The position numbers were made by a program, and so were the translations under genes. The notes under the pieces were generated by a model. The model searched no databases, had not been told where the DNA came from, and saw only the letters and a list, made by a program, of their open reading frames with translations. Positions 24,122 to 33,080 of a DNA stretch of 33,172 bases are shown here, in pieces (positions within the stretch are counted from its first letter, which is position 1; each line of letters opens with the position of its first letter). This DNA is from an uncultured Clostridium sp. (GTDB lineage Bacteria; Bacillota; Clostridia; TANB77; CAG-508), in assembly GCA_900553405.1 (NCBI GenBank), contig USDF01000015.1:1-33172 (forward strand), in the 5' to 3' direction.

Positions 24122-24219
24122 CAAAATAATGAAAATGAAATAAAATTGTAATATTTAGTGGAAAAAAATGAATAAATGTGATATTATGTAGAAACAAAAA
24201 TTTAAGAGGGAAAATAATT

Positions 24220-24873
24220 ATGAAAAACATAATAGGAATAGTATTATCTTATGTATTTATAGCTATTATTATAGTAGCAGCAAAGTTTTTTGAAAAAGCG
24301 GGAAAAGAAGCAAGTAGAAAATTTATACACATAATGTTATCTAACTGGTGGTTTTTAGCAATGTATTTCTTTGATAATGTTATTTGGGCGAGTATTGTAC
24401 CACTTAGCTTTGTTATTATAAATTATATATCTTATAAAAAAGATTTAATAAAAGTAATGGAACGAGATGCAAAAGAGAAAGATGGCTTAGGAACAGTATA
24501 TTATGCACTTTCATTATTTTTAATATCAATATTTACTTTTGGAATTATAAAAAGACCAGAAATAGGATTATGCTCTATTTTAATAATGGGTTATGGAGAT
24601 GGATTAGCAGCAATTATAGGAAGAAGCATAAAAAGTATGCCTTACAAAATAGGAAAAACAAAGAAAACAATTGCAGGTTCAGCTACAATGCTATTTATAT
24701 CATTCTTTATAGTAGCAATTTTCTTATGTAGTATACAATCACCATTATGGCTATTAAAATCAATATTATTAGCAGTAAGTGTAACAATATTGGAAGCAGT
24801 TTCTGTAAAAGGAACAGATAATATAACAGTTCCAATATTTGCATGTTTGCTACTAACAACTATGGCAATTTAA
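24220..24873 (+). CDS. Polyprenol/phytol/diacylglycerol kinase-like integral membrane protein
   Basis: A 217-aa protein with about six membrane helices. ASRKFIHIMLSNWW near the N-terminus and the later MGYGDGLAAIIGRS with KIGKTKKTIAGSATM match the CTP-dependent kinase family of dolichol kinase (SEC59), yeast DGK1 and plant phytol kinase (VTE5), also related to CDP-alcohol cytidylyltransferases. The likely reaction is phosphorylation of a lipid alcohol. AGAGGG precedes the ATG at 24220; an earlier in-frame start at 24178 lacks a ribosome binding site. dxs follows 43 nt later, so an isoprenoid alcohol substrate is attractive but unproven. An extended -10 (TGATATTAT, 24179-24187) may be its promoter. 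Confidence 0.8.
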   Translation: MKNIIGIVLSYVFIAIIIVAAKFFEKAGKEASRKFIHIMLSNWWFLAMYFFDNVIWASIVPLSFVIINYISYKKDLIKVMERDAKEKDGLGTVYYALSLFLISIFTFGIIKRPEIGLCSILIMGYGDGLAAIIGRSIKSMPYKIGKTKKTIAGSATMLFISFFIVAIFLCSIQSPLWLLKSILLAVSVTILEAVSVKGTDNITVPIFACLLLTTMAI

Positions 24874-24916
24874 TAAAAAATTATAAAAGGCAGTTTTATT
24901 AATGGGGGAATAAAAA

Positions 24917-26779
24917 ATGATGCAAAAAATTTTGGATAGAATAGATAATCCAAAAGATACAAAAAGATTAACAGAAAAAGAAAAAATACAACTTGCTGAA
25001 GAAATAAGAGAAGAAATGGTAGAAACTGTTTCAAAAACAGGTGGACATTTAGCTTCAAACTTAGGTGTAGTAGAATTAACTATTGCACTTCATAGTGTAT
25101 TTGATTTACCAGAAGACAAAATTGTGTGGGATGTAGGACATCAAACTTATGTGCATAAAATGTTGACAGGTAGAAGAGAAAAAATGAAGACTCTAAGAAG
25201 TTTAAATGGTATAGCAGGTTTTCCAAAAACAAAAGAATCCATTTATGATGATTTTAATACAGGTCATAGCAGTACTTCTATTTCAGCAGCACTTGGAATG
25301 GCAAGAGCAAGAGATTTAAAGAATAAAGACAATCATGTTATAGCAGTTATTGGAGATGGAGCACTAACAGGAGGAATGGCATTAGAAGCACTGGATGATG
25401 CAGGAAGTAGTAAAACAAGATTAATAGTAATTTTAAATGACAATGAAATGAGTATATCTAAAAATGTAGGTGGAATTTCTAGATTTTTAACAAGAATTAG
25501 AACAAAAAAATTCTATAAAAAATCAAATAATTGCATTAGAAAATTATTAGAAAAAATACCTAAGTTTGGTCCATTTGTAATACATATAGCAAGAAGAATA
25601 AAATATAGTATAAAACAACTAATGATACCAAATATGTTTTTTGAAGATTTAGGATTCAAATATTTAGGACCAGTAGATGGACATGATATAGAAAGGGTAG
25701 AGTGGATTTTAAACTTAGCAAAAAAAGAAAAAGAGCCAGTAGTAGTACATATTATTACTAAAAAGGGAAAAGGCTATAAACCAGCAGAAGAAAATCCAGA
25801 TTCTTTCCACGCAATAGGAAGTTTTAATAAAGAAACAGGAAAACTTATTAAAACTAAAGAAAAAGATTATTCACAAGTATTTGGAGATAAACTAGTAGAA
25901 CTTGCAAAAAAAGATGAAAAAATAGTAGCAGTTACAGCAGCTATGGCGGATGGAACAGGTCTTAAAGAATTTAGAAAAAAATATCCAAAAAGATTTTTTG
26001 ATGTAGGTATAGCAGAACAGCATGCTGTATGCATGGCAGCAGGAATGGCAAAGGAAGGTCTTATACCAGTTGTACCAATATATTCATCATTTTATCAAAG
26101 AGCATTTGACCAAGTAATACATGATGTATGTATGCAAAACTTGCCAGTTGTAATGTGTGTAGATAGAGCAGGTTTAGTAGGGCAAGATGGAGAAACACAC
26201 CAAGGAATGTTTGACTTATCATTCTTTAATTTAATACCAAACATTACTATAATGGCACCAAAAGATTTTAAAGAATTAGAAGAAATGCTTGAATTTGCAA
26301 TAAGCTTAAAAGCACCAGTCGTTATACGTTATCCACGTGGTACAGAAAGCAAAAAAATAAAATTTGATAAGCAGGAAAAAATAGAATTAGGAAAATCAGA
26401 AATTTTAACACAAGGGGAAGATATAACAATAGTAGCAATTGGTAAAATGGTAGCAAAGGCTTTTGAAGTAAAAGAAAAATTAGAAAAAGAAGGAAAAACA
26501 GCGGAAGTAATAAATGCTAGATTTTTAAAGCCATTTGATGAGCAAGCTATAATAAATTCTATGAAAAAAACAAAAAATATAATAACTTTAGAAGACAATA
26601 CGATAATAGGTGGCTTAGCTTCAAAAGTAGAAGAACTAATAAGCAAGAACAAAGAAGATAACATACGATTTAAAGCATTTGGATTACCAGACACATTTAT
26701 AGAACATGGCAAAGTAGAAGAACTAGAAGAAATGTATAAACTAGATGCAAAAAGCATAGTAAAGGAAATTAATTTTTAA
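24917..26779 (+). CDS. dxs: 1-deoxy-D-xylulose-5-phosphate synthase
   Basis: Thiamine-diphosphate enzyme condensing pyruvate and glyceraldehyde-3-phosphate, the first step of the MEP isoprenoid pathway. The 620-aa length is standard. Motifs: GGHLASNLGVVELT, VWDVGHQTY, FNTGHSSTS, GDGALTGGMALEAL with NDN (ThDP/Mg site), GPVDGHD, the transketolase-type AEQHAV and DRAGLVGQDGETH. Two adjacent in-frame ATGs (24917, 24920) follow GGGGG. Coupled with ylmH 5 nt downstream and probably with the lipid kinase upstream. Confidence 0.98.
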   Translation: MMQKILDRIDNPKDTKRLTEKEKIQLAEEIREEMVETVSKTGGHLASNLGVVELTIALHSVFDLPEDKIVWDVGHQTYVHKMLTGRREKMKTLRSLNGIAGFPKTKESIYDDFNTGHSSTSISAALGMARARDLKNKDNHVIAVIGDGALTGGMALEALDDAGSSKTRLIVILNDNEMSISKNVGGISRFLTRIRTKKFYKKSNNCIRKLLEKIPKFGPFVIHIARRIKYSIKQLMIPNMFFEDLGFKYLGPVDGHDIERVEWILNLAKKEKEPVVVHIITKKGKGYKPAEENPDSFHAIGSFNKETGKLIKTKEKDYSQVFGDKLVELAKKDEKIVAVTAAMADGTGLKEFRKKYPKRFFDVGIAEQHAVCMAAGMAKEGLIPVVPIYSSFYQRAFDQVIHDVCMQNLPVVMCVDRAGLVGQDGETHQGMFDLSFFNLIPNITIMAPKDFKELEEMLEFAISLKAPVVIRYPRGTESKKIKFDKQEKIELGKSEILTQGEDITIVAIGKMVAKAFEVKEKLEKEGKTAEVINARFLKPFDEQAIINSMKKTKNIITLEDNTIIGGLASKVEELISKNKEDNIRFKAFGLPDTFIEHGKVEELEEMYKLDAKSIVKEINF

Positions 26780-26784
26780 AAAGT

Positions 26785-27579
26785 ATGGATAGAAGTGTTT
26801 TAAATAAATACAAAAAGGAAGATGAAAAATTAGTCTTATCTAAAGTAATGGATAAGATTAGTTTTTGTGAGACTAAAAATAAAATACAAGTAACAGATTT
26901 TTTTGATTTAGGACAAAAACAATTAATTTATAACTTTTTAAATAGTCAAAAGGTCAAAAATTATATATTTTATGGTGGATTTGAAGAAGCAGAAAGAGTA
27001 TTAGCAGTATTTTATCCAGAAAAATTAGAAGATTTAATACAAAATATAAATTTTAATGAATATATAAAAGTAATTCGTATTACACTTCCAAATGAAAATA
27101 AAGGGAAATATACTCATCAAAATTATTTAGGTGCATTAATGAAACTAGGGTTAAAGCGAGAAAAAATAGGAGATATATTAGTAGATGAAAATGGTGCAGA
27201 CATTATAATAAAAGAAGATATATTAAAATTTCTTATTACAAATCTTTCACAACTCACTAGATTTCAAAAATCAGAAATAGAAGAAATTAAATTAGAAGAA
27301 TTAAGAAAAGCTGTAATACAAAAAGAAAAAATGACAATAACAGTTTCTTCTATGAGAATAGATAATATAGTGGCAGAACTTGCAAAATGCTCTAGAAATA
27401 AAGCAAATGAATTATTAGAACAAGAAAGAGTTTTTGTGAATTATGAAGTAATAACAAAACCTACAAAGCAAATAAAAGAAAATGATAAAATAACTATAAG
27501 AGGAAAAGGAAGATTTGAAGTAAAACAAATTTTAGGAAATACTAGAAAAGGTAGAATAATGGTTGAAATAGAAAAATAA
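26785..27579 (+). CDS. ylmH: YlmH-like S4 domain RNA-binding protein
   Basis: A 264-aa cytoplasmic protein. The N-terminal two thirds (YIFYGGFEEAERVLAVF, THQNYLGALMKLGLKREKIGDI) is the YlmH core. The C-terminal S4 domain (about 182-240) shows RIDNIVAELAKCSRNKANELLEQERVFVN, split here by the core S4 residues R-x-D and A-x-x-x-S-R. In relatives it binds ribosomal RNA, with roles in rescue of stalled large subunits and in division-gene clusters. It starts 5 nt after dxs with no clear Shine-Dalgarno, so it depends on translational coupling. It is not beside ftsZ/divIVA genes here, unlike in Bacillus. Confidence 0.9.
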   Translation: MDRSVLNKYKKEDEKLVLSKVMDKISFCETKNKIQVTDFFDLGQKQLIYNFLNSQKVKNYIFYGGFEEAERVLAVFYPEKLEDLIQNINFNEYIKVIRITLPNENKGKYTHQNYLGALMKLGLKREKIGDILVDENGADIIIKEDILKFLITNLSQLTRFQKSEIEEIKLEELRKAVIQKEKMTITVSSMRIDNIVAELAKCSRNKANELLEQERVFVNYEVITKPTKQIKENDKITIRGKGRFEVKQILGNTRKGRIMVEIEK

Positions 27580-27597
27580 AAAAATTTACTCCAAAAA

Positions 27598-27626
27598 TTG
27601 ACAAAAAACGATATATACAATATAAT
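27598..27626 (+). promoter_or_regulatory. Promoter of the DUF4190-type gene
   Basis: TTGACA at 27598-27603 and TATAAT at 27621-27626, 17-nt spacer: full consensus. Confidence 0.8.
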
Positions 27627-27657
27627 GAAAGCATAAAAATAAAAGGAGGAAAAAAAC

Positions 27658-27978
27658 ATGGGAATAGCTGCATTAATTTTAGGAATTATATCACTTATAA
27701 TAGGATTTATACCATTATGTGGATCAATAGCATTAGTTCCAGCAATAATTGGTTTAATTTTAGGAATAGTAGATACTGTTCTAAAAAACAAAAAAGGTGA
27801 AAAAATAGCAGTTTCTGTAACTGGTTTAGTATTATCTGCAATTGCAATAGTTGTAATAATATTCTGGGTATTTGTATTTGGAGCAGTTGCAAGTAATATT
27901 GATACTAACAATATAGATGAATCAACAGAAAACCTTTTAACATATTTAAATGAAAGATCTGCTACATACGAATACTAG
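27658..27978 (+). CDS. DUF4190-like small membrane protein
   Basis: A 106-aa protein with two to three hydrophobic helices. The pattern GIAALILGIISLIIGFIP, then PAIIGLILGIVDTV, a basic KNKKGEK turn, and AVSVTGLVLSAIAI is that of DUF4190: paired Gly-rich helices joined by a short charged loop. A short hydrophilic tail (about 80-106) follows. AAAGGAGG precedes the ATG, and a consensus promoter sits 32 nt before it. Its last 29 nt overlap the next gene in another frame. Function of the family is unknown. Confidence 0.8.
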   Translation: MGIAALILGIISLIIGFIPLCGSIALVPAIIGLILGIVDTVLKNKKGEKIAVSVTGLVLSAIAIVVIIFWVFVFGAVASNIDTNNIDESTENLLTYLNERSATYEY

Positions 27979-28393
27979 AATAAATAGGATAACAAAATTT
28001 ATAAAAAAGAATTATATTTATGTGAATATTACATTTATATTAATTTCCATATATATAATTCTTTTTCCTATTATACAAATTCCCATAAAAGCAATTTTTC
28101 CTAGATTTAATGAATGTACATATTTAAGAACTACTGGTAAGCCATGTCCATTATGTGGTGGGACAAGGTATATTCAAAATTTACCAAAAGTATTTGATGA
28201 TATAACATATCTATTTAATCCTTTTGGAGTAATAATGATATGTATATTTTTAGAGATTATATATAGAACATATAATTTAATGACAAGAAAAAAAGAAAAA
28301 ACAGAAAAATATATAAAAATCGATATAACAATACATTTAATAGAACTAATAGCTTTAGCTCTTTATGAAATAATATTTTTGCTAAGTAATTAG
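27950..28393 (+). CDS. DUF2752 family membrane protein
   Basis: A 147-aa protein with about three membrane helices and the family signature PCPLCGGTR (residues 63-71), where a CPxCG motif sits between helices. Family function is not known. The ATG at 27950 gives a 29-nt overlap with the DUF4190-type gene and has no good ribosome binding site, so translation probably relies on coupling. The hydrophobic helix begins at about residue 24, so a later start is possible but no in-frame ATG lies before it. DUF2752 and DUF4190 genes often occur together in Firmicutes. Confidence 0.8.
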   Translation: MKDLLHTNTRINRITKFIKKNYIYVNITFILISIYIILFPIIQIPIKAIFPRFNECTYLRTTGKPCPLCGGTRYIQNLPKVFDDITYLFNPFGVIMICIFLEIIYRTYNLMTRKKEKTEKYIKIDITIHLIELIALALYEIIFLLSN

Positions 28394-28402
28394 AAAAGTT
28401 AG

Positions 28403-28470
28403 ATATGGTGAGCTTTAGATTTTCTTAAAAATTACATCTGATAGAAAATCTTAGGCTCGTTTTTTTGTTG
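28403..28470 (+). repeat. 68-bp hairpin element, copy B (terminator-like)
   Basis: Same length as the element at 15581, with 12 differences and no gaps. The stem GAGC-AGATTTTC/GAAAATCT-GGCTC is followed by GTTTTTTTG. Differences from copy A at stem positions 7, 52, 54 and 56 of the element keep base pairing. It follows the DUF2752 stop by 9 nt and precedes lepA by 60 nt. Confidence 0.7.
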
Positions 28471-28529
28471 ATTTTAAACAAGTAATATGATAAAATACTT
28501 AACAATAATAAAAGATTAGGAGAGAAAAA

Positions 28530-30341
28530 TTGAAAGATAGAAAAAAATACATTAGAAATTTTAGTATAATTGCACATATAGATCATGGAAAATCAACTTT
28601 AGCAGATAGATTAATAGAAATGACAGGCGTTCTTTCAAAACGTGAGATGGAAGCACAAGTGTTAGATAATATGGATATAGAAAAAGAACGTGGAATAACT
28701 ATTAAATCTCAAGCAGTACGTATGAAATACAAAGCTAAAGACGGAAATGAATATGAACTAAATTTAATAGATACACCTGGCCATGTAGATTTTAACTATG
28801 AAGTGTCTAGAAGTTTAGCAGCATGTGACGGTGCAGTACTTGTAGTTGATGCAAGCCAAGGAGTAGAAGCTCAAACACTTGCAAATGTATATTTAGCAAT
28901 AGATAATAACCTAGAAATTTTACCAGTAATAAATAAAATAGATTTACCAAATGCAAGACCTGATGAAGTAAAAAAAGAAATAGAAGATATTATAGGAATT
29001 CCAGCAATGGATGCCCCTTGTATTTCAGCAAAGTCTGGACTAAATGTAGAAGAAGTTTTAGAAAGAATTGTAACAGATTTACCGGCACCTACAGGAGACG
29101 AAAATAAAGCTTTAAAATGTCTAATATTTGATTCTTTGTACAATGACTACAAAGGAGCAATAGCATATGTTAGAGTAAAAGATGGAACAGTAAAAGTAGG
29201 GGACGAAATAATGCTTATGGCAGCTAAAAAGACTTTTACAGTAACAGAGGTAGGACATTTTGAACCAGGTACATATGAGCCATGTGAATACTTAGAAGCA
29301 GGTGAAGTAGGCTATATTGCAGCAAGTATAAAAAATTTATCAGACATTAGAGTTGGTGATACAATAACTTTAAAAAATAGTCCAGCAGAAGAACCACTTC
29401 CAGGTTATAAAAAAGTAAATCCTATGGTATATTGTGGGTTATATCCAATGGATGGAAGTGATTACGAAAACTTAAAAGTAGCATTAGAAAAACTAAAATT
29501 AAATGATGCAGCATTAGAATATGAAGCAGAAACTTCAAATGCATTAGGTTTTGGATTTAGATGTGGATTTTTAGGATTACTTCATTTAGAAATAATAGAA
29601 GAAAGACTAGAAAGAGAATTTGACTTAAGCTTAATTACGACTTCACCATCAGTTATATACAAAGTATATAAAACAGATGGAACAATGATAGAACTATACA
29701 ATCCATCAGATTTACCAGTTCCAAACGAAATATCATATATGGAAGAACCATTTGTTACAGCAGAAATCTTAACACCAAAAGAATACGTAGGAAATATAAT
29801 GGAAATTTGCCAAAACAGACGTGGTAATTACATAGATATGAAATATTTAGACGAAAATAGGGTAAACTTAATATATGAAATGCCATTAAATGAAATTATA
29901 TATGATTTCTTTGATCAATTAAAATCAAGAACAAAAGGATATGCATCATTTGATTATGAAATAAAAGATTATAGACGTTCAGAATTAGTAAAATTAGATA
30001 TTTGGGTTAATGGTGAAGGAGTAGATGCATTATCATTTATAGTACACAAAGATTCAAGTTATGAACGTGGTAAGAAAATGATAGAAAAACTAAAAACAGC
30101 AATACCAAGACAATTATTTGCAATACCAATTCAAGCAGTAATTGGAGGAAAAATAATAGCAAGAGAAACAATTTCAGCAATGAGAAAAGATGTACTAGCT
30201 AAATGTTATGGTGGAGATATTACAAGAAAGAAAAAACTATTAGAAAAACAGAAAAAAGGTAAAAAGAAAATGCGTCAAATAGGAAATGTAGAAATACCAC
30301 AAGAAGCATTTTTATCAGTGCTAAAATTAGATGAAGAGTAA
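28530..30341 (+). CDS. lepA: Elongation factor 4 (LepA)
   Basis: Translational GTPase acting on the ribosome (603 aa, standard). G1 is AHIDHGKST (15-23), G2 lies around RGITIKSQ, G3 is DTPGH, G4 NKID, G5 SAKSG. Domains II, III and V of the EF-G type follow, then the LepA-specific C-terminal domain (GKIIARETISAMRKDVLAKCYGGD region with the basic RKKKLLEKQKKGKKKM tail). TTG start with TTAGGAG upstream; no ATG is available before G1. It is followed 21 nt later by rlmB. In many Firmicutes lepA precedes hemN/hrcA instead, so this neighbourhood is different. Confidence 0.97.
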   Translation: MKDRKKYIRNFSIIAHIDHGKSTLADRLIEMTGVLSKREMEAQVLDNMDIEKERGITIKSQAVRMKYKAKDGNEYELNLIDTPGHVDFNYEVSRSLAACDGAVLVVDASQGVEAQTLANVYLAIDNNLEILPVINKIDLPNARPDEVKKEIEDIIGIPAMDAPCISAKSGLNVEEVLERIVTDLPAPTGDENKALKCLIFDSLYNDYKGAIAYVRVKDGTVKVGDEIMLMAAKKTFTVTEVGHFEPGTYEPCEYLEAGEVGYIAASIKNLSDIRVGDTITLKNSPAEEPLPGYKKVNPMVYCGLYPMDGSDYENLKVALEKLKLNDAALEYEAETSNALGFGFRCGFLGLLHLEIIEERLEREFDLSLITTSPSVIYKVYKTDGTMIELYNPSDLPVPNEISYMEEPFVTAEILTPKEYVGNIMEICQNRRGNYIDMKYLDENRVNLIYEMPLNEIIYDFFDQLKSRTKGYASFDYEIKDYRRSELVKLDIWVNGEGVDALSFIVHKDSSYERGKKMIEKLKTAIPRQLFAIPIQAVIGGKIIARETISAMRKDVLAKCYGGDITRKKKLLEKQKKGKKKMRQIGNVEIPQEAFLSVLKLDEE

Positions 30342-30362
30342 TAGAAAGGATTTTGTAGAAAA

Positions 30363-31187
30363 ATGTCAAAAAATGAAAAGTACAATGAACAAAGAATGCC
30401 AAAAAAGAAACAAAGTAACCAAAAGGGACAGATTAACCAAAAGGAAACGTCCCAAAAGGACCAAGTTGAAGGAAGAAATGCTGTTTTAGAATTACTAGAG
30501 TCTGGAAAAGATATAAATAAAATATATATAGAATCTGGTGAAAAAACAGGGTCAATAAATAAAATAATAGCATTGGCAAAAGAAAATAAAGTATTAATAA
30601 GCTACATAGATAAAAATAAAATGAGACAAATGGCAACAACAGAAAATTATCAAGGAGTAATAGCAGTTGTACCACCTTATGAATATGTAGAAGTAGAAGA
30701 TATATTACAAGAGGCAAAAGACAAAAATGAAGATCCTTTTGTTGTAATATTAGATGGAATAGAAGATGTTCATAATTTGGGAGCAATAATAAGAACTGCA
30801 GAAACTGCTGGAGTGCATGGAATAATAATTCCTAAAAGAAGAGCAGCATCTGTAAATGCTACAGTAAATAAAGTGTCTGCAGGAGCTGTGGAACATATGA
30901 AAATTGCAAGAGTAAATAACTTAAATGAAACAATAAAAGAACTAAAAGAAGCAGGACTTTGGATTTGTGGAACAGACATGGATACAGAAACTTATTATTA
31001 TAATCAAGATTTAAAAGGGCCACTTGCAATAGTAATTGGAAGTGAAGGCTTTGGAATGAGCAGACTTGTAAAAGAAAATTGCGATTTTATAGTGAAAATT
31101 CCTATGAAAGGAAAAATAACATCTTTAAATGCTTCTGTCTCAGCAGGAATAGTTATATATGAAGCAGTAAAACAAAGAAAAAATTAA
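30363..31187 (+). CDS. rlmB: 23S rRNA (guanosine-2'-O-)-methyltransferase, RlmB/TrmH family
   Basis: SPOUT-class RNA methyltransferase (274 aa). The N-terminal substrate-binding domain runs from VEGRNAVLELLESG (about 35). The SPOUT domain shows LDGIEDVHNLGAIIRTAE, IVIGSEGFGMS and MKGKITSLNASVSAGI, the knot that binds S-adenosylmethionine. The first 34 residues are a hydrophilic extension partly encoded by a REP-like element (30425-30453). AAAGGA lies before the ATG. The 2'-O-ribose methylation target (G2251-type or another site) is inferred from the family. Confidence 0.9.
   Translation: MSKNEKYNEQRMPKKKQSNQKGQINQKETSQKDQVEGRNAVLELLESGKDINKIYIESGEKTGSINKIIALAKENKVLISYIDKNKMRQMATTENYQGVIAVVPPYEYVEVEDILQEAKDKNEDPFVVILDGIEDVHNLGAIIRTAETAGVHGIIIPKRRAASVNATVNKVSAGAVEHMKIARVNNLNETIKELKEAGLWICGTDMDTETYYYNQDLKGPLAIVIGSEGFGMSRLVKENCDFIVKIPMKGKITSLNASVSAGIVIYEAVKQRKN
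30425..30453. repeat. REP-like element inside the rlmB N-terminus
   Basis: A 29-nt unit with GGGACAGATT at the left and GGAAACGTCCC at the right, the same length as the GGGAC-to-GTCCC unit of dnaE copy 2. Here it is read in a different frame (GQINQKETSQ), so the likeness is of DNA, not protein. Confidence 0.7.
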
Positions 31188-31245
31188 AAAATAATCAGCA
31201 GTTTACGTCATTAAAATTTAATAAAAATCAAAGGAGGAAACAAAA

Positions 31246-32700
31246 ATGCACTATGGAAAAAAAAGAGCAATTATAATTGCAAGTATAATAATTGGAGTAC
31301 TATTAATATTAGGAATAGGGGGAACAATATTATATTTAAAAACGGATATATTTAAGTCAAATCAAAGTTTATTTTTTAAATATATAGAACAAGCAGTAAA
31401 AGGAGTAGAATATACACCAAATGCAAATATAACAAATTATATTAATAGAATAAAAGAAGAACCTTTTACATTAGTGGGAAATTTAAGCTATGAAACAGAT
31501 GAAAAAAATAATCTTACAAAAAATGCATTAAAAAATATGAAATTTACAGTAGAGGCAAAAGTAGATAATTCTGCAAAAAAAGCATATGGAATAGGAACAT
31601 TAAAAAACAATAATCAAGATTTATTTAAAGTAGAATATGCAAATACAGATAATATATATGCTCTAAAATCAGATGAAGTAGTAACAGCATTTATTGGAAT
31701 AGAAAATCAAAATTTAAAAGTTTTATCTCAAAAATTAGGAATAACAAACACAAGTAATATTCCAAATAGCATAGCACCAATACTTAATCTAGGAGAAAAA
31801 TTAAATTTAACAGAAGATGAAAAATCACACATATATGAAACATATATGTCAGTATTAGAACAAAATATAGAAAAAAGTAGCTTCACCAAAAATAAAGATA
31901 TTGCAATAAGCAGAGATGGAGTGGTTTATAATACCACAGGGTATCGCTTAGAATTAAGTGCTTCTGAACTAAAACAAATAGAAATAAAACTATTACAAGC
32001 ATTAAAAGAAGATAGCATAACATTAAACCTAATAACAACAAAAGCAAAAACATTTAATTTAGAGGAAAAATATACTCAAATAAATACTTTAGTTCAAGAA
32101 ATAGATAGTTTAATAAATAAAATAAATAATGAAAGTACAAATTCACAAGATGGAATAATTATTACTGTTTATGTTGAAAATGGAAAAGTAGTAACAACAG
32201 AAATAATATATAAAAATGAAACTAAATATACTATTTATGGTCAAAAAGAAAACAATGCAAATAGTTACTATATATTAATAGAAAATTTGAGTGATACAGA
32301 GGAATATAACAAAATAGAGATAAAAATTGAAGAAATTAGTAGCAATAATACATCAACTTTAAGTATAGCAATTACTATAAACAATGAAAAAGGAATAGAA
32401 GTTTATTTAGAAAATGTAAATGATAATGAAGAAGATATTTTAAAAACGAATTGTGAAGTGACTATTAATGAGGAAGATAATAGAAATTCTATATTAAGTT
32501 ATGAGCAAGAAATAGCATTCAAAGAAAGTATTACAGATATAATAAAAATAGATAGAAATAATTGTGCTGTATTAAATGACTATCCAACAGAACAATTACA
32601 AGTATTAGTAAAAAGCTTAGTACAAAGAGTACAAGAACTTATAAACCAAAAGGCACAAACTGTTGGAATTCCAAATTATTATTTTAATATTAACATGTAA
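31246..32700 (+). CDS. Large membrane-anchored extracytoplasmic protein, unknown function
   Basis: A 484-aa protein with a basic N-terminus (HYGKKR), one long hydrophobic helix (residues 8-31) and a 450-residue external part rich in Asn, Lys, Glu and Ile. It appears to consist of alternating beta-strand repeats (for example ITVYVENGKVVTTEIIYKN and LSIAITINNEKGIEVYLEN), resembling lipid-binding or lipoprotein-like beta structures. I do not recognise a characterised family; it may belong to a clade-specific DUF. There is no lipobox or sortase signal. AAAGGAGG precedes the ATG. It is last in the lepA-rlmB transcript and is closed by a strong terminator; a functional link to translation is not evident. 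Confidence 0.75.
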   Translation: MHYGKKRAIIIASIIIGVLLILGIGGTILYLKTDIFKSNQSLFFKYIEQAVKGVEYTPNANITNYINRIKEEPFTLVGNLSYETDEKNNLTKNALKNMKFTVEAKVDNSAKKAYGIGTLKNNNQDLFKVEYANTDNIYALKSDEVVTAFIGIENQNLKVLSQKLGITNTSNIPNSIAPILNLGEKLNLTEDEKSHIYETYMSVLEQNIEKSSFTKNKDIAISRDGVVYNTTGYRLELSASELKQIEIKLLQALKEDSITLNLITTKAKTFNLEEKYTQINTLVQEIDSLINKINNESTNSQDGIIITVYVENGKVVTTEIIYKNETKYTIYGQKENNANSYYILIENLSDTEEYNKIEIKIEEISSNNTSTLSIAITINNEKGIEVYLENVNDNEEDILKTNCEVTINEEDNRNSILSYEQEIAFKESITDIIKIDRNNCAVLNDYPTEQLQVLVKSLVQRVQELINQKAQTVGIPNYYFNINM

Positions 32701-32715
32701 AAAAATTTAAATCTA

Positions 32716-32765
32716 AAACAATAATAGATAGACTAATAAAAGTCTATCTATTATTGTTTTTTTAA
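32716..32765. terminator. Bidirectional terminator with a roughly 19-bp stem
   Basis: AAACAATAATAGATAGACT pairs with AGTCTATCTATTATTGTTT (32741-32759), with A and T tracts at the flanks. The stop and last codons of the minus-strand gene lie within its right arm and T-tract. Confidence 0.9.
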
Positions 32766-32954
32766 ACTCTTCAATTTTATTTTATCATTTTCGTCCAAAT
32801 TGTCTAATGAAAATTCAAGTAAAGAAATAACAATTCTATTAAAAGATAAATTTTTTATATTAGCAAGATTTTGTATATTATCTACAATGTCTTCAGGTAA
32901 ACGCAAAGTCTTACTAATACCACTATGATTTTCTGGTATTTTTAATTTATTCAT
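32751..32954 (-). CDS. Small ribbon-helix-helix-like DNA-binding protein
   Basis: A 67-aa protein. SKTLRLPEDIVDNIQNL forms the expected beta-strand plus first helix of a ribbon-helix-helix fold, followed by a turn and second helix, SFNRIVISLLEFSLDNL. RHH proteins bind DNA as dimers and often serve as transcriptional repressors or antitoxins. AGGAGG (minus strand, 32967-32962) sets the ATG at 32954; the longer upstream reading has no ribosome binding site. No toxin partner lies beside it. It is divergent from the pilin-like gene at 33081 with about 125 nt between them. Confidence 0.75.
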   Translation of the reverse strand: MNKLKIPENHSGISKTLRLPEDIVDNIQNLANIKNLSFNRIVISLLEFSLDNLDENDKIKLKSLKKQ

Positions 32955-33015
32955 ACTGCTACCTCCTGCAACTATTTTATAATATAAAAAAATATAAATA
33001 TGCACCCAAAAGTGC

Positions 33016-33044
33016 TTGCAAATAAAATTAGGTTATGGTATCAT
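33016..33044 (+). promoter_or_regulatory. Promoter of the pilin-like gene
   Basis: TTGCAA at 33016-33021 and TATCAT at 33039-33044 with a 17-nt spacer. The inverted repeat GCAC-CCAAAA-GTGC (33002-33015) abuts its upstream edge. Confidence 0.55.
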
Positions 33045-33080
33045 AAAATTAAGCTAAAGAAGAAGGGAGAAATATAAAAA

